A program made the translations under genes and the position numbers. 64,000 nucleotides of DNA from assembly GCF_017896165.1 (NCBI RefSeq), contig NZ_JAFCNB010000006.1, positions 248,001-312,000 of the forward strand, written 5' to 3'. Source of the DNA: Microbispora oryzae (lineage in GTDB: Bacteria > Actinomycetota > Actinomycetes > Streptosporangiales > Streptosporangiaceae). The notes below the pieces were generated by a model. The model saw only the letters and a program-made list of their open reading frames with translations. It was not told where the DNA came from and made no database searches. How positions within the stretch are numbered: the first letter of the stretch is position 1; each line of letters opens with the position of its first letter. Shown here one piece after another: positions 53,234 to 62,205 of this stretch.

Positions 53234-54517
53234 CTACGAGATGACGGCGATCGGGGTGTGGTGCAGCTGGGCCATGGCGCCGGCGTACACCTCGACCAGG
53301 CGGGCCGCGGTGCCGGACCAGCCGAACGCGGTGGCGTGGGTGACGGCGTTGGCGGCGAGCGCGCGGAGGCGGCCGGGATGCTCGATCAGCCCGTCCAGGG
53401 CCCGGGCCCAGTCGTGCGGGTCGTGCCCCTCGACCAGCAGGCCCGACACGCCGTCCTGCACGGCCGTGCGGAGCCCGCCGACCGACGCCGCGACCACGGG
53501 GGTGCCGCAGGCCTGCGACTCCAGGGCGACCAGTCCGAAGGACTCGTTGTGCGAGGGAACCACGGTGATGTCGGCGGCGCGGTACCAGTCGGCCAGCTCG
53601 TGTTGCGGCGACGGCGGCGCCAGCCGTACGACGTCGGAGATGCCGAGCTCGGCGGCGAGGTCGGTGAGCATGGAGGGGTGGGCCAGGCCGTTGCCGCTCG
53701 GCCCGCCCACACAGGCGACGACCAGCCGCGAGCGCAGCTCGGGCCGGTCGTCCAGCATCCTGGCGGCGGCCCGCAACAGCACGTCGGGCCCCTTGAGCGG
53801 CTGGATCCTGCCCACGAACAGCAGCACGTGGGCGTCATCCGGCAGCCGCAGACGGGTCCGGGCGGCGGCCTTGGAGCCGGGCTGGAAGACGGTGAGGTTG
53901 ACCCCGGGGTTCACGACGGCCACCCGGTCGGGCGGCGCGGCGTAGAGCTGGATCAGTTCCTCCGCCTCGGCCCTCGTGTTGGCCACCAGCCGGTCGGCGA
54001 CCTCGACCACCTGCTCCTCGCCCAGCACCCGGCTGGCCGGCTCGGGCCGGTCGCCCTCGGCCAGCAGCAGGTTCTTGACCTTGGCCATCGTGTGCATGGT
54101 GTGGACGAGCGGCACCCCCCAGCGTTCCTTGGCGAGCCAGCCGACCTGCCCGGAGAGCCAGTAGTGCGAGTGGATGACGTCGTAGCGGCCGGGGTCGTAC
54201 ATCGCCTCGGTGCGCAGGACCCCCGAGAGGAAGGCGCACAACTGGGCGGGGAGATCAGCCCGGTCGAGCTCCTCGTACGGCCCGGCGGTGACATGCCGCA
54301 CCAGGACGCCGGGGGACAGCTCCACCACGGGGGGCAGATCCCTGGCGGTGCGTCTGGTGAAGATCTCCACCTCGATGCCGAGGGCGGCGAGCCGCTTCAC
54401 CACCTCGAGGATGTAGACGTTCATGCCGCCCGCGTCTCCGGTGCCCGCTTGGTCAAGCGGGGACGTATGCACGCTGATCGTCGCGACGCGGTTGATCCCA
54501 CGTCGTTTGAACGCCAC
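53234..54517 (-). CDS. mshA: D-inositol-3-phosphate glycosyltransferase (mycothiol synthesis)
   Basis: The GTG at 54517 has GGAGG 8 nt upstream (a GTG at 54526 is too close to it), giving 427 residues. The GT4 enzyme begins with [15 protein letters not shown] and [12 protein letters not shown], typical of MshA, with the E-x7-E donor site near the C-terminus ([17 protein letters not shown]). It makes GlcNAc-Ins-P in the first step of mycothiol. Presence of mycothiol is an actinobacterial marker. TTATAA elements lie upstream of the RBS. Confidence 0.93.
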   Translation of the reverse strand: MAFKRRGINRVATISVHTSPLDQAGTGDAGGMNVYILEVVKRLAALGIEVEIFTRRTARDLPPVVELSPGVLVRHVTAGPYEELDRADLPAQLCAFLSGVLRTEAMYDPGRYDVIHSHYWLSGQVGWLAKERWGVPLVHTMHTMAKVKNLLLAEGDRPEPASRVLGEEQVVEVADRLVANTRAEAEELIQLYAAPPDRVAVVNPGVNLTVFQPGSKAAARTRLRLPDDAHVLLFVGRIQPLKGPDVLLRAAARMLDDRPELRSRLVVACVGGPSGNGLAHPSMLTDLAAELGISDVVRLAPPSPQHELADWYRAADITVVPSHNESFGLVALESQACGTPVVAASVGGLRTAVQDGVSGLLVEGHDPHDWARALDGLIEHPGRLRALAANAVTHATAFGWSGTAARLVEVYAGAMAQLHHTPIAVIS

Positions 54518-54642
54518 CCGAACCACCTCCGAGAGGGTTATAACCTAAAGATCGCTTAAACGATTCCCCGACCCCCGTCAGGCGCGGCCCAGCGAGGGTG
54601 CTGAGAGGATGTCGCCTGCCCCGAAACGAAGGGACGACGACC

Positions 54643-55398
54643 GTGACGACGAACAAGATCGCGGTGGTTACCGGCGCGAGCAGCGGCATCGGCGAGGCCA
54701 CGGCCCGCCGGCTCGCGGCGGAGGGATTTCAGGTCGTCGCGGCGGCGCGGCGCCGCGACCGCCTCGACAAGCTGGCCGCGGAGATTCCGGCCATCCGGCC
54801 GGTGACGCTCGACGTGACCTCTCAGGAGTCCGTGGACGCCCTGGCCGCCTCGCTCGACCGGTGCGACGTGCTCGTCAACAACGCCGGAGGCGCCGTCGGC
54901 CTTGAGCCGGTCTCCTCGGGACGGGTCGACGACTGGCAGCGCATGTACGAGGTGAACGTCCTGGGCACCCTGCGGATGACCAGGGCGCTGCTGCCCAAGC
55001 TGATCGAGTCGGGCGACGGCGTCCTCGTGATGCTCACGTCGGTGGCCGGGCTGGTCTCGTACGAGGGCGGCGGGGGCTACTGCGCCGCCAAGCACGCGCA
55101 GACGTCGATGACCGAGACGCTCCGCCTGGAGCTGTGCGGCGAGCCGGTGCGCGTGGTCGAGGTCGCGCCTGGGATGGTCATGACGGAGGAGTTCTCCCTC
55201 ACCCGCTTCCGCGGCGACGCGACGGCGGCCGCCAAGGTCTACGAGGGGGTGCCCGGTCCGCTGACCGCCGACGACGTCGCCGATGTGATCGTGTTCGCCG
55301 TGACGCGGCCGTCCCACGTGAACATCGACCGGCTCGTGGTCCGGCCGCGCGCGCAGGCCGCGCAGTACAAGCTCCACCGCGTGACGACCGGCGCCTGA
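54643..55398 (+). CDS. Short-chain dehydrogenase/reductase
   Basis: The GTG at 54643 follows GAAGGGA and yields 251 residues. The nucleotide-binding site is TGASSGIG, followed by ARRRD (Arg after beta2, suggesting NADP). The catalytic set is LTSVAG (Ser), GYCAAKHAQ (Tyr and Lys) and NNAGG. The C-terminal half has PGMVMTEEFSLTRF. It resembles the NADP-dependent serine or 3-hydroxy acid dehydrogenases; the substrate is unknown. A methyltransferase gene follows at 21 bp. Confidence 0.88.
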   Translation: MTTNKIAVVTGASSGIGEATARRLAAEGFQVVAAARRRDRLDKLAAEIPAIRPVTLDVTSQESVDALAASLDRCDVLVNNAGGAVGLEPVSSGRVDDWQRMYEVNVLGTLRMTRALLPKLIESGDGVLVMLTSVAGLVSYEGGGGYCAAKHAQTSMTETLRLELCGEPVRVVEVAPGMVMTEEFSLTRFRGDATAAAKVYEGVPGPLTADDVADVIVFAVTRPSHVNIDRLVVRPRAQAAQYKLHRVTTGA

Positions 55399-55419
55399 CG
55401 CGCGGGCGGCGGGGTACGG

Positions 55420-56274
55420 GTGAGAACGACGCCGGACGGGAGACGGTCCGCCCGGCCGATCGGGACGATCACCCGGGGCACCACCGGTCACAACCGCCTG
55501 CGGCGGTCCGACCGGTGGATCGCGACCGTGTACGGCCCGCTGCTGCGGTCCGCCGCCCTTCCGGCCGGCGGGCCGCCCCCGCTCGTCGTCGACCTCGGGT
55601 ACGGCGCCTCGCACGTCACCACGCACGAGCTGTTCACCCGGCTGCGCCGGGTGTGCCGGACGGTCGAGGTCGCCGGCGTGGAGATCGACCCCGCCCGGGT
55701 CGCCGCGGCGAAGCCGTACGAGCGGGAGGGCCTGTCGTTCGCCCGCGGCGGCTTCGAGCTGCCGGTGGCCCGCCCGCCGCTGCTGGTCCGCGCCTTCAAC
55801 GTGCTCAGGCAGTACGGCGAGGACGAGGCGTGGGAGCACTGGGCCACGCTGCGCGCCCGGATCGCCCCGGACGGGGTCGTGGTGGAGGGCACCTGCTCGG
55901 AGGTCGGGCATCGGGCGGTGTGGGCGGCGCTCGGCGCGGAGGGCCCCCGCACCATCACGTTCGCCGCGCGCTTCACCGGCTTCGAGCGGCCCTCCTCCCT
56001 GGCGGAGCGGCTGCCCAAGACCCTGATCCACCGCAATGTGCCGGGCGAGCCGGTGCACGCGTTCCTGGCCGACTGGGACCGCGCCTGGGCCACCTGCGCC
56101 CCGCTCGCGGGATTCGGCGCCCGGCAGCGGTGGATCGCCGCCGCCGGGCTGCTGGCCCGGGACTGGCCGGTGACGACCGCCCCGCCCACCGGCGGTCCGG
56201 CCCGCTGGCGTCTCGGGGAGCTCACCCTGCCCTGGCCGGCCGTCGCACCGCGCGGAACGGCCCACGGAGGGTGA
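55420..56274 (+). CDS. Class I SAM-dependent methyltransferase
   Basis: The 284-residue protein starts at GTG 55420. The SAM-binding strand-loop is VVDLGYGAS, followed by VAGVEIDPARVAAA. An N-terminal Thr-His-Asn-rich stretch (TGHNRLRRSD) precedes it. The C-terminal half is poorly conserved and Trp-rich. It recurs in actinomycetes next to mshA-SDR regions. The acceptor is unknown; it follows the SDR gene in the same direction. Confidence 0.75.
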   Translation: MRTTPDGRRSARPIGTITRGTTGHNRLRRSDRWIATVYGPLLRSAALPAGGPPPLVVDLGYGASHVTTHELFTRLRRVCRTVEVAGVEIDPARVAAAKPYEREGLSFARGGFELPVARPPLLVRAFNVLRQYGEDEAWEHWATLRARIAPDGVVVEGTCSEVGHRAVWAALGAEGPRTITFAARFTGFERPSSLAERLPKTLIHRNVPGEPVHAFLADWDRAWATCAPLAGFGARQRWIAAAGLLARDWPVTTAPPTGGPARWRLGELTLPWPAVAPRGTAHGG

Positions 56275-56342
56275 ACCGGCCTCGCCCGAGCGGCCACCGG
56301 GCGGACATCGGCCGTTCCGAAGCGGTTGATAGCGTCGGGATC

Positions 56343-56885
56343 ATGCGTTTTGTCGTCAATCCGCGGATGACTCCCCCGTTCTTCGAGGAGATCCTCGCCT
56401 GCTGGGCCGAGGTGACCAACGCGGGCGGGGCGGTGGGGTTCGTGCCGCCCGTGGAGCCGGACGACATCAGGCCGACCGCCGAGCGCGCCCTCGCGCGGAC
56501 CGGCTCCGGCCTGCCCGGCTCCGGCGGCTCACCGGACGCCGCCGACACGCTGCTCGCCGGCCTCGACGACGACGGCGGGGTGGCCTCCCTGCTGATCCTC
56601 GCGGACAACGGGTCGGGGCTGCGGGCGCACTGGCGCTGGGTGCTGCGGGTCATGGTCCACCCCAAGCACCAGGGCAGGGGGTACGGCCGGGAGCTGATGC
56701 TGGCCGCGGACGACGCGGCCCGCTCGCTCGGCCTTGAGGCGCTGCAGCTCACCTGCCGGGGCGGCACCGGGGTCGACGGCTTCTACGCGAGCGTCGGCTA
56801 CCGGGAGGTCGGCCGGGTGCCCCGCTCGATCCGGGTCGCCCCCGGTGACGAGCGGGACGAGATCTACATGATCAAATGGCTCTGA
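56343..56885 (+). CDS. GNAT-family N-acetyltransferase
   Basis: ATG 56343 is preceded by TAGCGT ending 7 nt upstream. The 180-residue product has the acetyl-CoA loop in HPKHQGRGYGRELML (RGYG variant) and a C-terminal GFYASVGYREVG. The first part has PPVEPDDIRPTAERAL. Substrate unknown. It is convergent with the macro-domain gene, with only 22 bp between the stop codons. Confidence 0.88.
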   Translation: MRFVVNPRMTPPFFEEILACWAEVTNAGGAVGFVPPVEPDDIRPTAERALARTGSGLPGSGGSPDAADTLLAGLDDDGGVASLLILADNGSGLRAHWRWVLRVMVHPKHQGRGYGRELMLAADDAARSLGLEALQLTCRGGTGVDGFYASVGYREVGRVPRSIRVAPGDERDEIYMIKWL

Positions 56886-56891
56886 GCCCGC

Positions 56892-56920
56892 GGACTTGGC
56901 CGAATGCTTATCCCAAGTCC
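56892..56920. terminator. Hairpin at convergent gene ends
   Basis: GGACTTGG pairs with CCAAGTCC (8 bp) around the stop of the macro-domain gene at 56908, so the stem includes its last codons. It could terminate transcription in both directions. Weak compared with the other hairpins in this window. Confidence 0.5.
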
Positions 56921-57426
56921 CTCAGGGTCCGCTCGAACACCGCGTAGGCTGCGGAACTGAACAGCACGAAACGGGCTTCGACGACGGAGGCCGCGGTCCG
57001 CCCCCGTACCGCTGACAGCGCGATGCGGGCGGCGTCCTCGACGGGCCACCGGTAGACGCCGGTGGAGACGGCGGGGAACGCCACGGTGGCGGCGCCCAGC
57101 TCGTCCGCGACCCGCAACGACTCCCGATAGCAGGAGGCGAGCAGATGGGATCGGTCCTCGCTGCGCGAGTACACCGGCCCGACCGTGTGGATCACCCATC
57201 GGGCGGGCAGGCGGCCCGCGGTCGTGGCCACGGCCTGCCCGGTCGGCAGCCCTCCCCCGTATCGCGACGCCCGCAGCTCCCGGCACTCCTCCAGGATCTC
57301 CGGGCCGCCCCGCCGGTGGATCGCGCCGTCGACCCCGCCACCGCCGAGCAGGGACGAGTTGGCCGCGTTGACGATCGCGTCCACGCGCTGTTCCGTGATG
57401 TCCCCCTCCACGAGGACGATCTCCAT
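56908..57426 (-). CDS. Macro domain protein (ADP-ribose-binding/O-acetyl-ADP-ribose deacetylase family)
   Basis: ATG 57426 has GAGAGGTGAG upstream and gives 172 residues. The macro signature VDAIVNAANSSLLGGGGVDGAIH and the ADP-ribose loop PAVSTGVYRWP are complete, with the Asn/Asp and Gly-rich elements of MacroD-type hydrolases. It should bind ADP-ribose and may remove it from proteins or nucleotides. It is divergent from the blaI gene with a shared palindrome between them, suggesting joint regulation. Confidence 0.92.
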   Translation of the reverse strand: MEIVLVEGDITEQRVDAIVNAANSSLLGGGGVDGAIHRRGGPEILEECRELRASRYGGGLPTGQAVATTAGRLPARWVIHTVGPVYSRSEDRSHLLASCYRESLRVADELGAATVAFPAVSTGVYRWPVEDAARIALSAVRGRTAASVVEARFVLFSSAAYAVFERTLRDLG

Positions 57427-57447
57427 GGCTCTCACCTCTCTACAGCT

Positions 57448-57462
57448 CGTAGTACTACTACG
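57448..57462. promoter_or_regulatory. BlaI-type operator palindrome between macro gene and blaI
   Basis: CGTAGTA-C-TACTACG is a perfect 15-bp palindrome, close to the TAGTACTA-type sites of actinobacterial BlaI. It lies 21 bp from the macro ATG and 15 bp from the blaI GTG and overlaps their promoter region. TAGGCT at 57465-57470 is the blaI -10. Confidence 0.78.
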
Positions 57463-57477
57463 GGTAGGCTGAATGGC

Positions 57478-57834
57478 GTGAAGGGACTAGGCGAACTCGA
57501 ACGCACCATCATGGACATCCTGTGGGCTCAGAACAGCCCGCTGACCGCCCGCGAGGTGGGCCGGCTGATCGAGGATCGCGATCTGGCCCCCACCACTGTG
57601 ATGACCGTGCTCGACCGGCTGTCCCGCAAGGGGTTCCTCGACCGCACCCGGGACGGCCGCGCCTGGCGTTACCAGCCCGCCGCGAGCCGCGACGCGTACG
57701 TCGCCGAGCTCATGCTCGAAGCCCTCGATATGACCGGCGACCGCGACGCGGCGCTGACCCGGTTCGCCCGGGCCGTCTCCGGATCCGAGGCCGAGATCCT
57801 GCGAAAAGCCCTCACGGAGCTGGAGGAGCAGTGA
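57478..57834 (+). CDS. blaI: BlaI/MecI/CopY-family repressor
   Basis: The GTG at 57478 is preceded by TAGGCT ending 7 nt upstream (leaderless). The 118-residue protein has the BlaI winged helix: LGELERTIMDILWAQNSPLTAREVGRLIE, APTTVMTVLDRLSRKGFL and GRAWRYQPA, and an acidic C-terminal dimerisation helix. In mycobacteria BlaI represses beta-lactamase and respiration genes. Its stop overlaps the M56 gene start (GTGA), an intact blaI-blaR1-like pair. Confidence 0.93.
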   Translation: MKGLGELERTIMDILWAQNSPLTAREVGRLIEDRDLAPTTVMTVLDRLSRKGFLDRTRDGRAWRYQPAASRDAYVAELMLEALDMTGDRDAALTRFARAVSGSEAEILRKALTELEEQ

Positions 57835-58745
57835 TCGCGGCGGCTGTCCTCGCTGCACTCGCCGCGGCCTGCGCGGCGGGCGCCTGGCGGCTCACCTCCG
57901 CGCGATGGACGTGGCGCGCCCCCCGCACGGCGATCCTGCTGTGGCAGTCCCTCGGCGTGACCTGGGGACTCGCCTCCACCGGCGCGCTCCTCGCGTACGC
58001 GCTTGAGCCGTACCGGCGTGGAGTCGTGCACGGGCTCGCCTCCTTCCTCGTGACCTTCGAGTACGGCGTGCGCGCACCGCAGGACCTGGTGCGGGTGGGC
58101 GCCCTGGTCGCGGGCCTCGCGCTGCTGGCGGTGCTGGTGACACTGCCGCTCGCCGCCACCGTCCAGACCGTGCGTGCCCGTCACCGGCACCGCGTGCTGC
58201 TCGCGCTGATCTCGCGCGACGAGCCGGCCGTGCCCGGCGTCCGCGTGGTCGACTTCCCCGGGGCCGCGGCGTACTGCGTACCCGGGCTGAGGTCCCAGGT
58301 CGTGATCAGCGACGGCACGCTGAGCCTGCTGTCCAGCGACGAACTGGACGCCGTCCTGGCGCACGAGGCGGCGCACGTGCGCGAACGCCACGACCTCGTG
58401 CTGTTGCCGTTCGCCGCGCTCCGCCGGGCGCTGCCGTGGTCGAAGCTGGTCAGGGACGCGCAGGCGTCGGTCGAGTTGCTGATCGAGATGGCGGCCGACG
58501 ACCGGGCCCGCCGGCACTGCTGCCCGCGCCGTCTGGCGACCGCGCTGCTGCGGTTCGGCACCGCGGCGGCGCTGCCGACCCCGCAGGGCGCGCTCGGCGC
58601 GTCCGCGAGCGCCAACGTGATGGCCCGGGTCAACCGGCTCGTCCGGCCCGACGCCGCGCTCCCGGCGTACCACCGTTTCCTGATCCTGGCCGTGTCGGTC
58701 CTGCTGGCGACCTCCGCCCCGCTTCTGTGGGTGATTCCCGGCTGA
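57831..58745 (+). CDS. M56-family (BlaR1-like) membrane metallopeptidase without a sensor domain
   Basis: The 304-residue product has four or more membrane helices and the zinc-protease motif HEAAH at 178-182 (VLAHEAAHVRERHD) in the cytoplasmic loop. Unlike BlaR1/MecR1 it lacks the C-terminal penicillin-binding sensor domain and ends soon after the last helix. It probably cleaves or inactivates BlaI in response to another signal. The GTG overlaps the blaI stop. Confidence 0.9.
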   Translation: MIAAAVLAALAAACAAGAWRLTSARWTWRAPRTAILLWQSLGVTWGLASTGALLAYALEPYRRGVVHGLASFLVTFEYGVRAPQDLVRVGALVAGLALLAVLVTLPLAATVQTVRARHRHRVLLALISRDEPAVPGVRVVDFPGAAAYCVPGLRSQVVISDGTLSLLSSDELDAVLAHEAAHVRERHDLVLLPFAALRRALPWSKLVRDAQASVELLIEMAADDRARRHCCPRRLATALLRFGTAAALPTPQGALGASASANVMARVNRLVRPDAALPAYHRFLILAVSVLLATSAPLLWVIPG

Positions 58746-58812
58746 GCCTTGGTGCTAGCTTGAGTTGTCTGCCGTGTTTGCAATTGCAAGCACGAGGAGG
58801 CAGACTGGGGCT

Positions 58813-59247
58813 ATGGAACTGCCCAAGGTCGGCCCGCTCGGCGAGTACATCCGCCAGCAGCGGCAGCAGGCGAAGATCTCATTGCGCCAACTGGCCGCTC
58901 AGGCCGGCGTGTCCAACCCGTACCTGAGCCAGGTCGAGCGAGGGCTGCGCAAGCCGAGCGCGGAGATCCTGAACCAGATCGCCAAGGGGCTGCACATCTC
59001 GGCCCAGGCGCTCTACGTGCAGGCCGGGCTGATCGACGACCGCGAGCCCGGCAGCGACGTGCTGGCCGCGATCCGCGGCGACGTGACGCTCACCGGGCGG
59101 CAGCGCCAGGTGCTCATCGACATCTACGAATCGTTCCGTAAGGAGAACCGGGCCGACACCGCTCAGCCGACGCAACCGGCTGAGCCTCTCGGGGACGGCC
59201 CGGTCCCCTCACGCGACGGCATCACACCGCAAACGAGGGAAGGATAA
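58813..59247 (+). CDS. XRE-family helix-turn-helix regulator
   Basis: ATG 58813 has GGGG just upstream. The 144-residue protein has an N-terminal XRE domain (LGEYIRQQRQQAKISLRQLAAQAGVSNPYLSQVERG, LRKPSAEILNQIAKGLHI) and a short C-terminal region (VTLTGRQRQVLIDIYESFRK) with a low-complexity end. It is followed after 3 bp by the HbhA-like gene, a conserved actinobacterial pair, so it may regulate it. Confidence 0.9.
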   Translation: MELPKVGPLGEYIRQQRQQAKISLRQLAAQAGVSNPYLSQVERGLRKPSAEILNQIAKGLHISAQALYVQAGLIDDREPGSDVLAAIRGDVTLTGRQRQVLIDIYESFRKENRADTAQPTQPAEPLGDGPVPSRDGITPQTREG

Positions 59248-59250
59248 CCC

Positions 59251-59613
59251 ATGCCCATCACCACAGAGGTGAAGAAGATCACGGAGTCGAAGCCGTTCTA
59301 CGCGCTGACCGGCGCGGGCGACTACGCCGTGGAGAAGGCCCGCGTCTACGCGTCCTCCGTCCAGGGCGCGGCCGAGTCCGTCGCCAAGGACCTGCCGGAG
59401 AAGGCCCGCGAGTACGCCGACGCCGCCGCCGCGCGCCTGAACAAGGTCTACGAGGAGCTGGCCGACCGGGGACGCAAGGTCGTCAGCCGGGTGAGCGGCG
59501 ACGCCGCGCTTGAGCTCACCGAGGTCTCCAGGAGCGCCGAGCCCACGCCGTCCACCGCCCGCCGTACGGCGGCGGCCCGCAGCCGCGGCACGACCACCGC
59601 GAGCCGTAGCTGA
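59251..59613 (+). CDS. Heparin-binding hemagglutinin-like protein
   Basis: The 120-residue protein has an Ala/Glu/Lys-rich helical core (PFYALTGAGDYAVEKARVYA, AAESVAKDLPEKAREYADAA, LNKVYEELADRGRKVVSRV) and a basic Arg/Thr/Ala-rich C-terminus (ARRTAAARSRGTTTASRS). This is the HBHA layout of mycobacteria, where the Lys-rich tail binds heparan sulfate. Here the tail is Arg-rich and short. In soil actinomycetes it more likely has a nucleoid- or membrane-binding role. Confidence 0.83.
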   Translation: MPITTEVKKITESKPFYALTGAGDYAVEKARVYASSVQGAAESVAKDLPEKAREYADAAAARLNKVYEELADRGRKVVSRVSGDAALELTEVSRSAEPTPSTARRTAAARSRGTTTASRS

Positions 59614-59642
59614 CCTTCGCACGGCCGCGCCGGGATCGGCGC

Positions 59643-59678
59643 CGACGGCCCGCCCCCACACCCGGGGACGGGCCGTCG
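59643..59678. terminator. Terminator-like hairpin after HbhA-like gene
   Basis: CGACGGCCCG pairs with CGGGCCGTCG (10 bp) around a 16-nt loop, 30 bp after the stop. The rest of the 200-bp gap (59614-59813) holds only the TAGTCT -10 of the next gene at 59772-59777. Confidence 0.65.
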
Positions 59679-59813
59679 CGCGTGCCGGGCCCGGCTCCCA
59701 CGGGTTCCGGCCCGGTGGGTCGGGCAGCGGCGGGCGCGATCGCGGTCGCCGCACCTGTCGGTCCGGCCCACTAGTCTGGGGACGTCAGCGATCGTGACCG
59801 CCTGGGAGAGTCC

Positions 59814-60155
59814 ATGTTCGGGCCCGTGAACAGCGTCCTGAGTCTCGTCTTCTGGTTGCTCTCGATTGCGGCCTTCCTGCTGTCCGTCTGGGCGCTCGTC
59901 CACGCCATACGGATCCCCTCGCGGGCCTTCCAGGCGGCGGGCAAGCAGACGAAGCAGCTCTGGCTGATCATCTTGGGCTTCGCGACCCTGTTCACGTTCG
60001 CGGCGGCGGTCAACTACCTCGGCATGGGCATGGGCCTGCCCAACATCTTCACGATCGCCGCGGTCATCGCGGCCGGCATCTACCTCGCCGACGTGAAGCC
60101 GGCCGTCACCGAGTATCGCGGTGGAGGCAACGCCGGGCCGTACGGGCCCTGGTAG
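59814..60155 (+). CDS. DUF2516 family membrane protein
   Basis: The 113-residue product has three membrane helices (LVFWLLSIAAFLLSVWALV, LWLIILGFATLFTFAAAV, IFTIAAVIAAGIYLADV) and the DUF2516 tail VKPAVTEYRGG. GGGAGA lies upstream of the ATG. Function unknown; it is common next to corA-like genes in actinomycetes. It is convergent with corA, 14 bp apart. Confidence 0.88.
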   Translation: MFGPVNSVLSLVFWLLSIAAFLLSVWALVHAIRIPSRAFQAAGKQTKQLWLIILGFATLFTFAAAVNYLGMGMGLPNIFTIAAVIAAGIYLADVKPAVTEYRGGGNAGPYGPW

Positions 60156-60169
60156 GTCTCCCCCACAGG

Positions 60170-61141
60170 TCAGAGCCAGTCGCGGGACCGGAATACCCGG
60201 TAGAACACGACGGACACGACGACGATGAGCGCGGTCGACGTCCAGAATCCGGCCGTGTGGCCGAACCCGGGAAACGGGATGTTCTGGCCGTAGAACCCCG
60301 TGATCAGTGTGGGCACCGCGATGATCGCGGCCCAGCTGGTCACCCGCTTCATGATCAGGTTCATCCGGTTACCCTGCATGGTCAGGTGCGTCTCGCGGAT
60401 GTTGCCGAGCAGGTCACGCAGCGAATCCGTCCACTCCTCGGCCCGCAGCACCTGGTCGTACACGTCCTGGAAGTACGGCGCCATCTCGCTGTCGCCGATC
60501 TTCCCGTTCCGGCGGATCAGCGTGTTGACGACCTCGCGCATCGGCATCACGATCCGCCTGAGCGTGACCAGGCTCTTGCGTAACTCGAAGGTGCGGCGCT
60601 GGTCTCCGGCGCCCAGCGGGTGGTCGCCGAAGACGGCCTCCTCCAGCGTCTCGACCTGCTCGTCGGCCGCCTCGACGGCCTCGAAGTGGTTGTCGACGAC
60701 GTAGTCGAGCAGGCCGTGCACCAGGAAGGCCACCCCATGCCCCGTCAGACTCGGCTCGTCGTCCCAGCGCCGCATCACCTCGTCGATCGAGAACCCGTCG
60801 GAGCCGCGCACCGTGACGAGGGCGTTGGCGGTGATGAACGCGGCGGCGTGGAAGGCCTCAAGGCGTCCCGTGTCCCGGTCGAACGCGACCGAGTAGACGC
60901 TCATGAACATGTGGCTGTCGTAGACGTCGAGCTTGGGACGCTGCCTGCGCTGGAGTGCGTCCTCGACGGCGAGCCGGTGGAGCCCCAGCTCCTCGCTGAT
61001 GGCGAGCAGGTCGTCCTCGGTCGGCGCGCACATGTCGAACCAGACCACGGCGGACGGATCCCGGATGTGATCCGACACCTCGGAGACCGGGAAGCCCTCC
61101 TTCTCGAGCCTCCCGTTCCGGTACAGACGGGTGCGTCCCAT
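60170..61141 (-). CDS. CorA-family magnesium/divalent cation transporter
   Basis: I chose ATG 61141 rather than GTG 61177, because TAGGCT ends 8 nt before it and the longer start has no signal; this gives 323 residues. The N-terminal cytoplasmic alpha/beta domain and long helix (ADEQVETLEEAVFGDH, RRTFELRKSLVTLRR) lead to two C-terminal membrane helices. The CorA loop reads YGQN instead of the usual YGMN, a variant found in many actinobacterial homologues. It probably carries Mg or another divalent ion. Confidence 0.9.
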   Translation of the reverse strand: MGRTRLYRNGRLEKEGFPVSEVSDHIRDPSAVVWFDMCAPTEDDLLAISEELGLHRLAVEDALQRRQRPKLDVYDSHMFMSVYSVAFDRDTGRLEAFHAAAFITANALVTVRGSDGFSIDEVMRRWDDEPSLTGHGVAFLVHGLLDYVVDNHFEAVEAADEQVETLEEAVFGDHPLGAGDQRRTFELRKSLVTLRRIVMPMREVVNTLIRRNGKIGDSEMAPYFQDVYDQVLRAEEWTDSLRDLLGNIRETHLTMQGNRMNLIMKRVTSWAAIIAVPTLITGFYGQNIPFPGFGHTAGFWTSTALIVVVSVVFYRVFRSRDWL

Positions 61142-61219
61142 GACGGGCAAGCCTACCCAGGCTTCCGATTCACTCACCCGGGCGGCCGATCCTTCCTCCG
61201 GACGCGCCCTCGAGGCGGC

Positions 61220-62161
61220 TCAGGCGGGCCGCACCCGGATCTCTCCCACCGGCTCACCACCGCCGAACAGGACCCTGGTGGCCAGGCCCGACAGCTCGGG
61301 GGCGTCGAGACCCGCGGCGCGCAGCGCCGCCACGGTTACCGGAACCCGGGCCCGGTCGCCACCGTCCACGATCTTCACCACGCCCGTCCGGCCGTCGGAG
61401 TACGCGAAGGCGTCGAACGCCTCCGCGCCCGCCTTCACCATCAGGCCGGGGATCGCCCGCATCAGCAGCGCCTCAGGGCGGGTCGTCCCGCTCGTCCAGT
61501 CGGGGAAGGCTCGCATGGCGTCGGCGACGCGCCGCTCCGGAGTGCCCGGCTCGGCCGTCGGGAAGCGGCGGAAGGCCCGCACGACCCCGGCCATCGACAC
61601 GAAGAACAGCGGCGCTCCACAGCCGTCCACGCCGGTGGCCGCGACGCGCTCGCCGGTCGTCTCCTCGACGGTGGCGCGGATCGCCCGCTGGAGCGGATGA
61701 CCGGGATGACGGTAGTCGTCGAGAGGCCAGCCGTTCACCACGCAGGTCGCCAGCATGGCGGCGTGCTTGCCTGAACAGTTCATGTAGATCCGGGCGGGCC
61801 CGCCCTGCTCGCGGATCACCTGGTGCGCGGCCGCGGTGTCGAGCGGCAGGTCCTCCGGGCAGCGCAGCGCGCTCTCGTCCAGCCCCGCCCCCGCGAGGAT
61901 CTTCCGTACGCCGTCGAGGTGGAACGGCTCGCCGCTGTGGCTGGCGCAGGCGAGCGCGAGCAGCTCGTCTTCCAGCCCCAGCCCGGCGCGGACCATGGCG
62001 AGCGCCTGCACCGGCTTCAGCGACGACCGCGGCGACGCCAGGCTTCCCGTGTCTCCGTGGACCAGGATCGGACGGCCCTCGGCGTCGACCACGTGCACGC
62101 GGGCCCGATGGACCGACTCCACGAACCCGGAACGGACCACTTCCACCACCATCTCGGACAT
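61220..62161 (-). CDS. Asparaginase II family protein
   Basis: The 313-residue protein matches the asparaginase II family (distinct from bacterial type I/II AnsA/AnsB): SPRSSLKPVQALAMV, CASHSGEPFHLDGV, MNCSGKHAAMLATC and GVDGCGAPLFFVSM. It may hydrolyse asparagine or a related amide. TAGACT ends 7 nt before the ATG, so it is leaderless. It is divergent from dtd, whose ATG is 44 bp away. Confidence 0.92.
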   Translation of the reverse strand: MSEMVVEVVRSGFVESVHRARVHVVDAEGRPILVHGDTGSLASPRSSLKPVQALAMVRAGLGLEDELLALACASHSGEPFHLDGVRKILAGAGLDESALRCPEDLPLDTAAAHQVIREQGGPARIYMNCSGKHAAMLATCVVNGWPLDDYRHPGHPLQRAIRATVEETTGERVAATGVDGCGAPLFFVSMAGVVRAFRRFPTAEPGTPERRVADAMRAFPDWTSGTTRPEALLMRAIPGLMVKAGAEAFDAFAYSDGRTGVVKIVDGGDRARVPVTVAALRAAGLDAPELSGLATRVLFGGGEPVGEIRVRPA

Positions 62162-62205
62162 GACGGGCAGTCTATGAGGGGCGGAACGTGGCAGAATTCG
62201 GGGCC

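Noticed and set aside
54556-56265. 569-codon open frame on the minus strand
   Set aside because: Antisense to the SDR and methyltransferase genes, whose motifs are clear.
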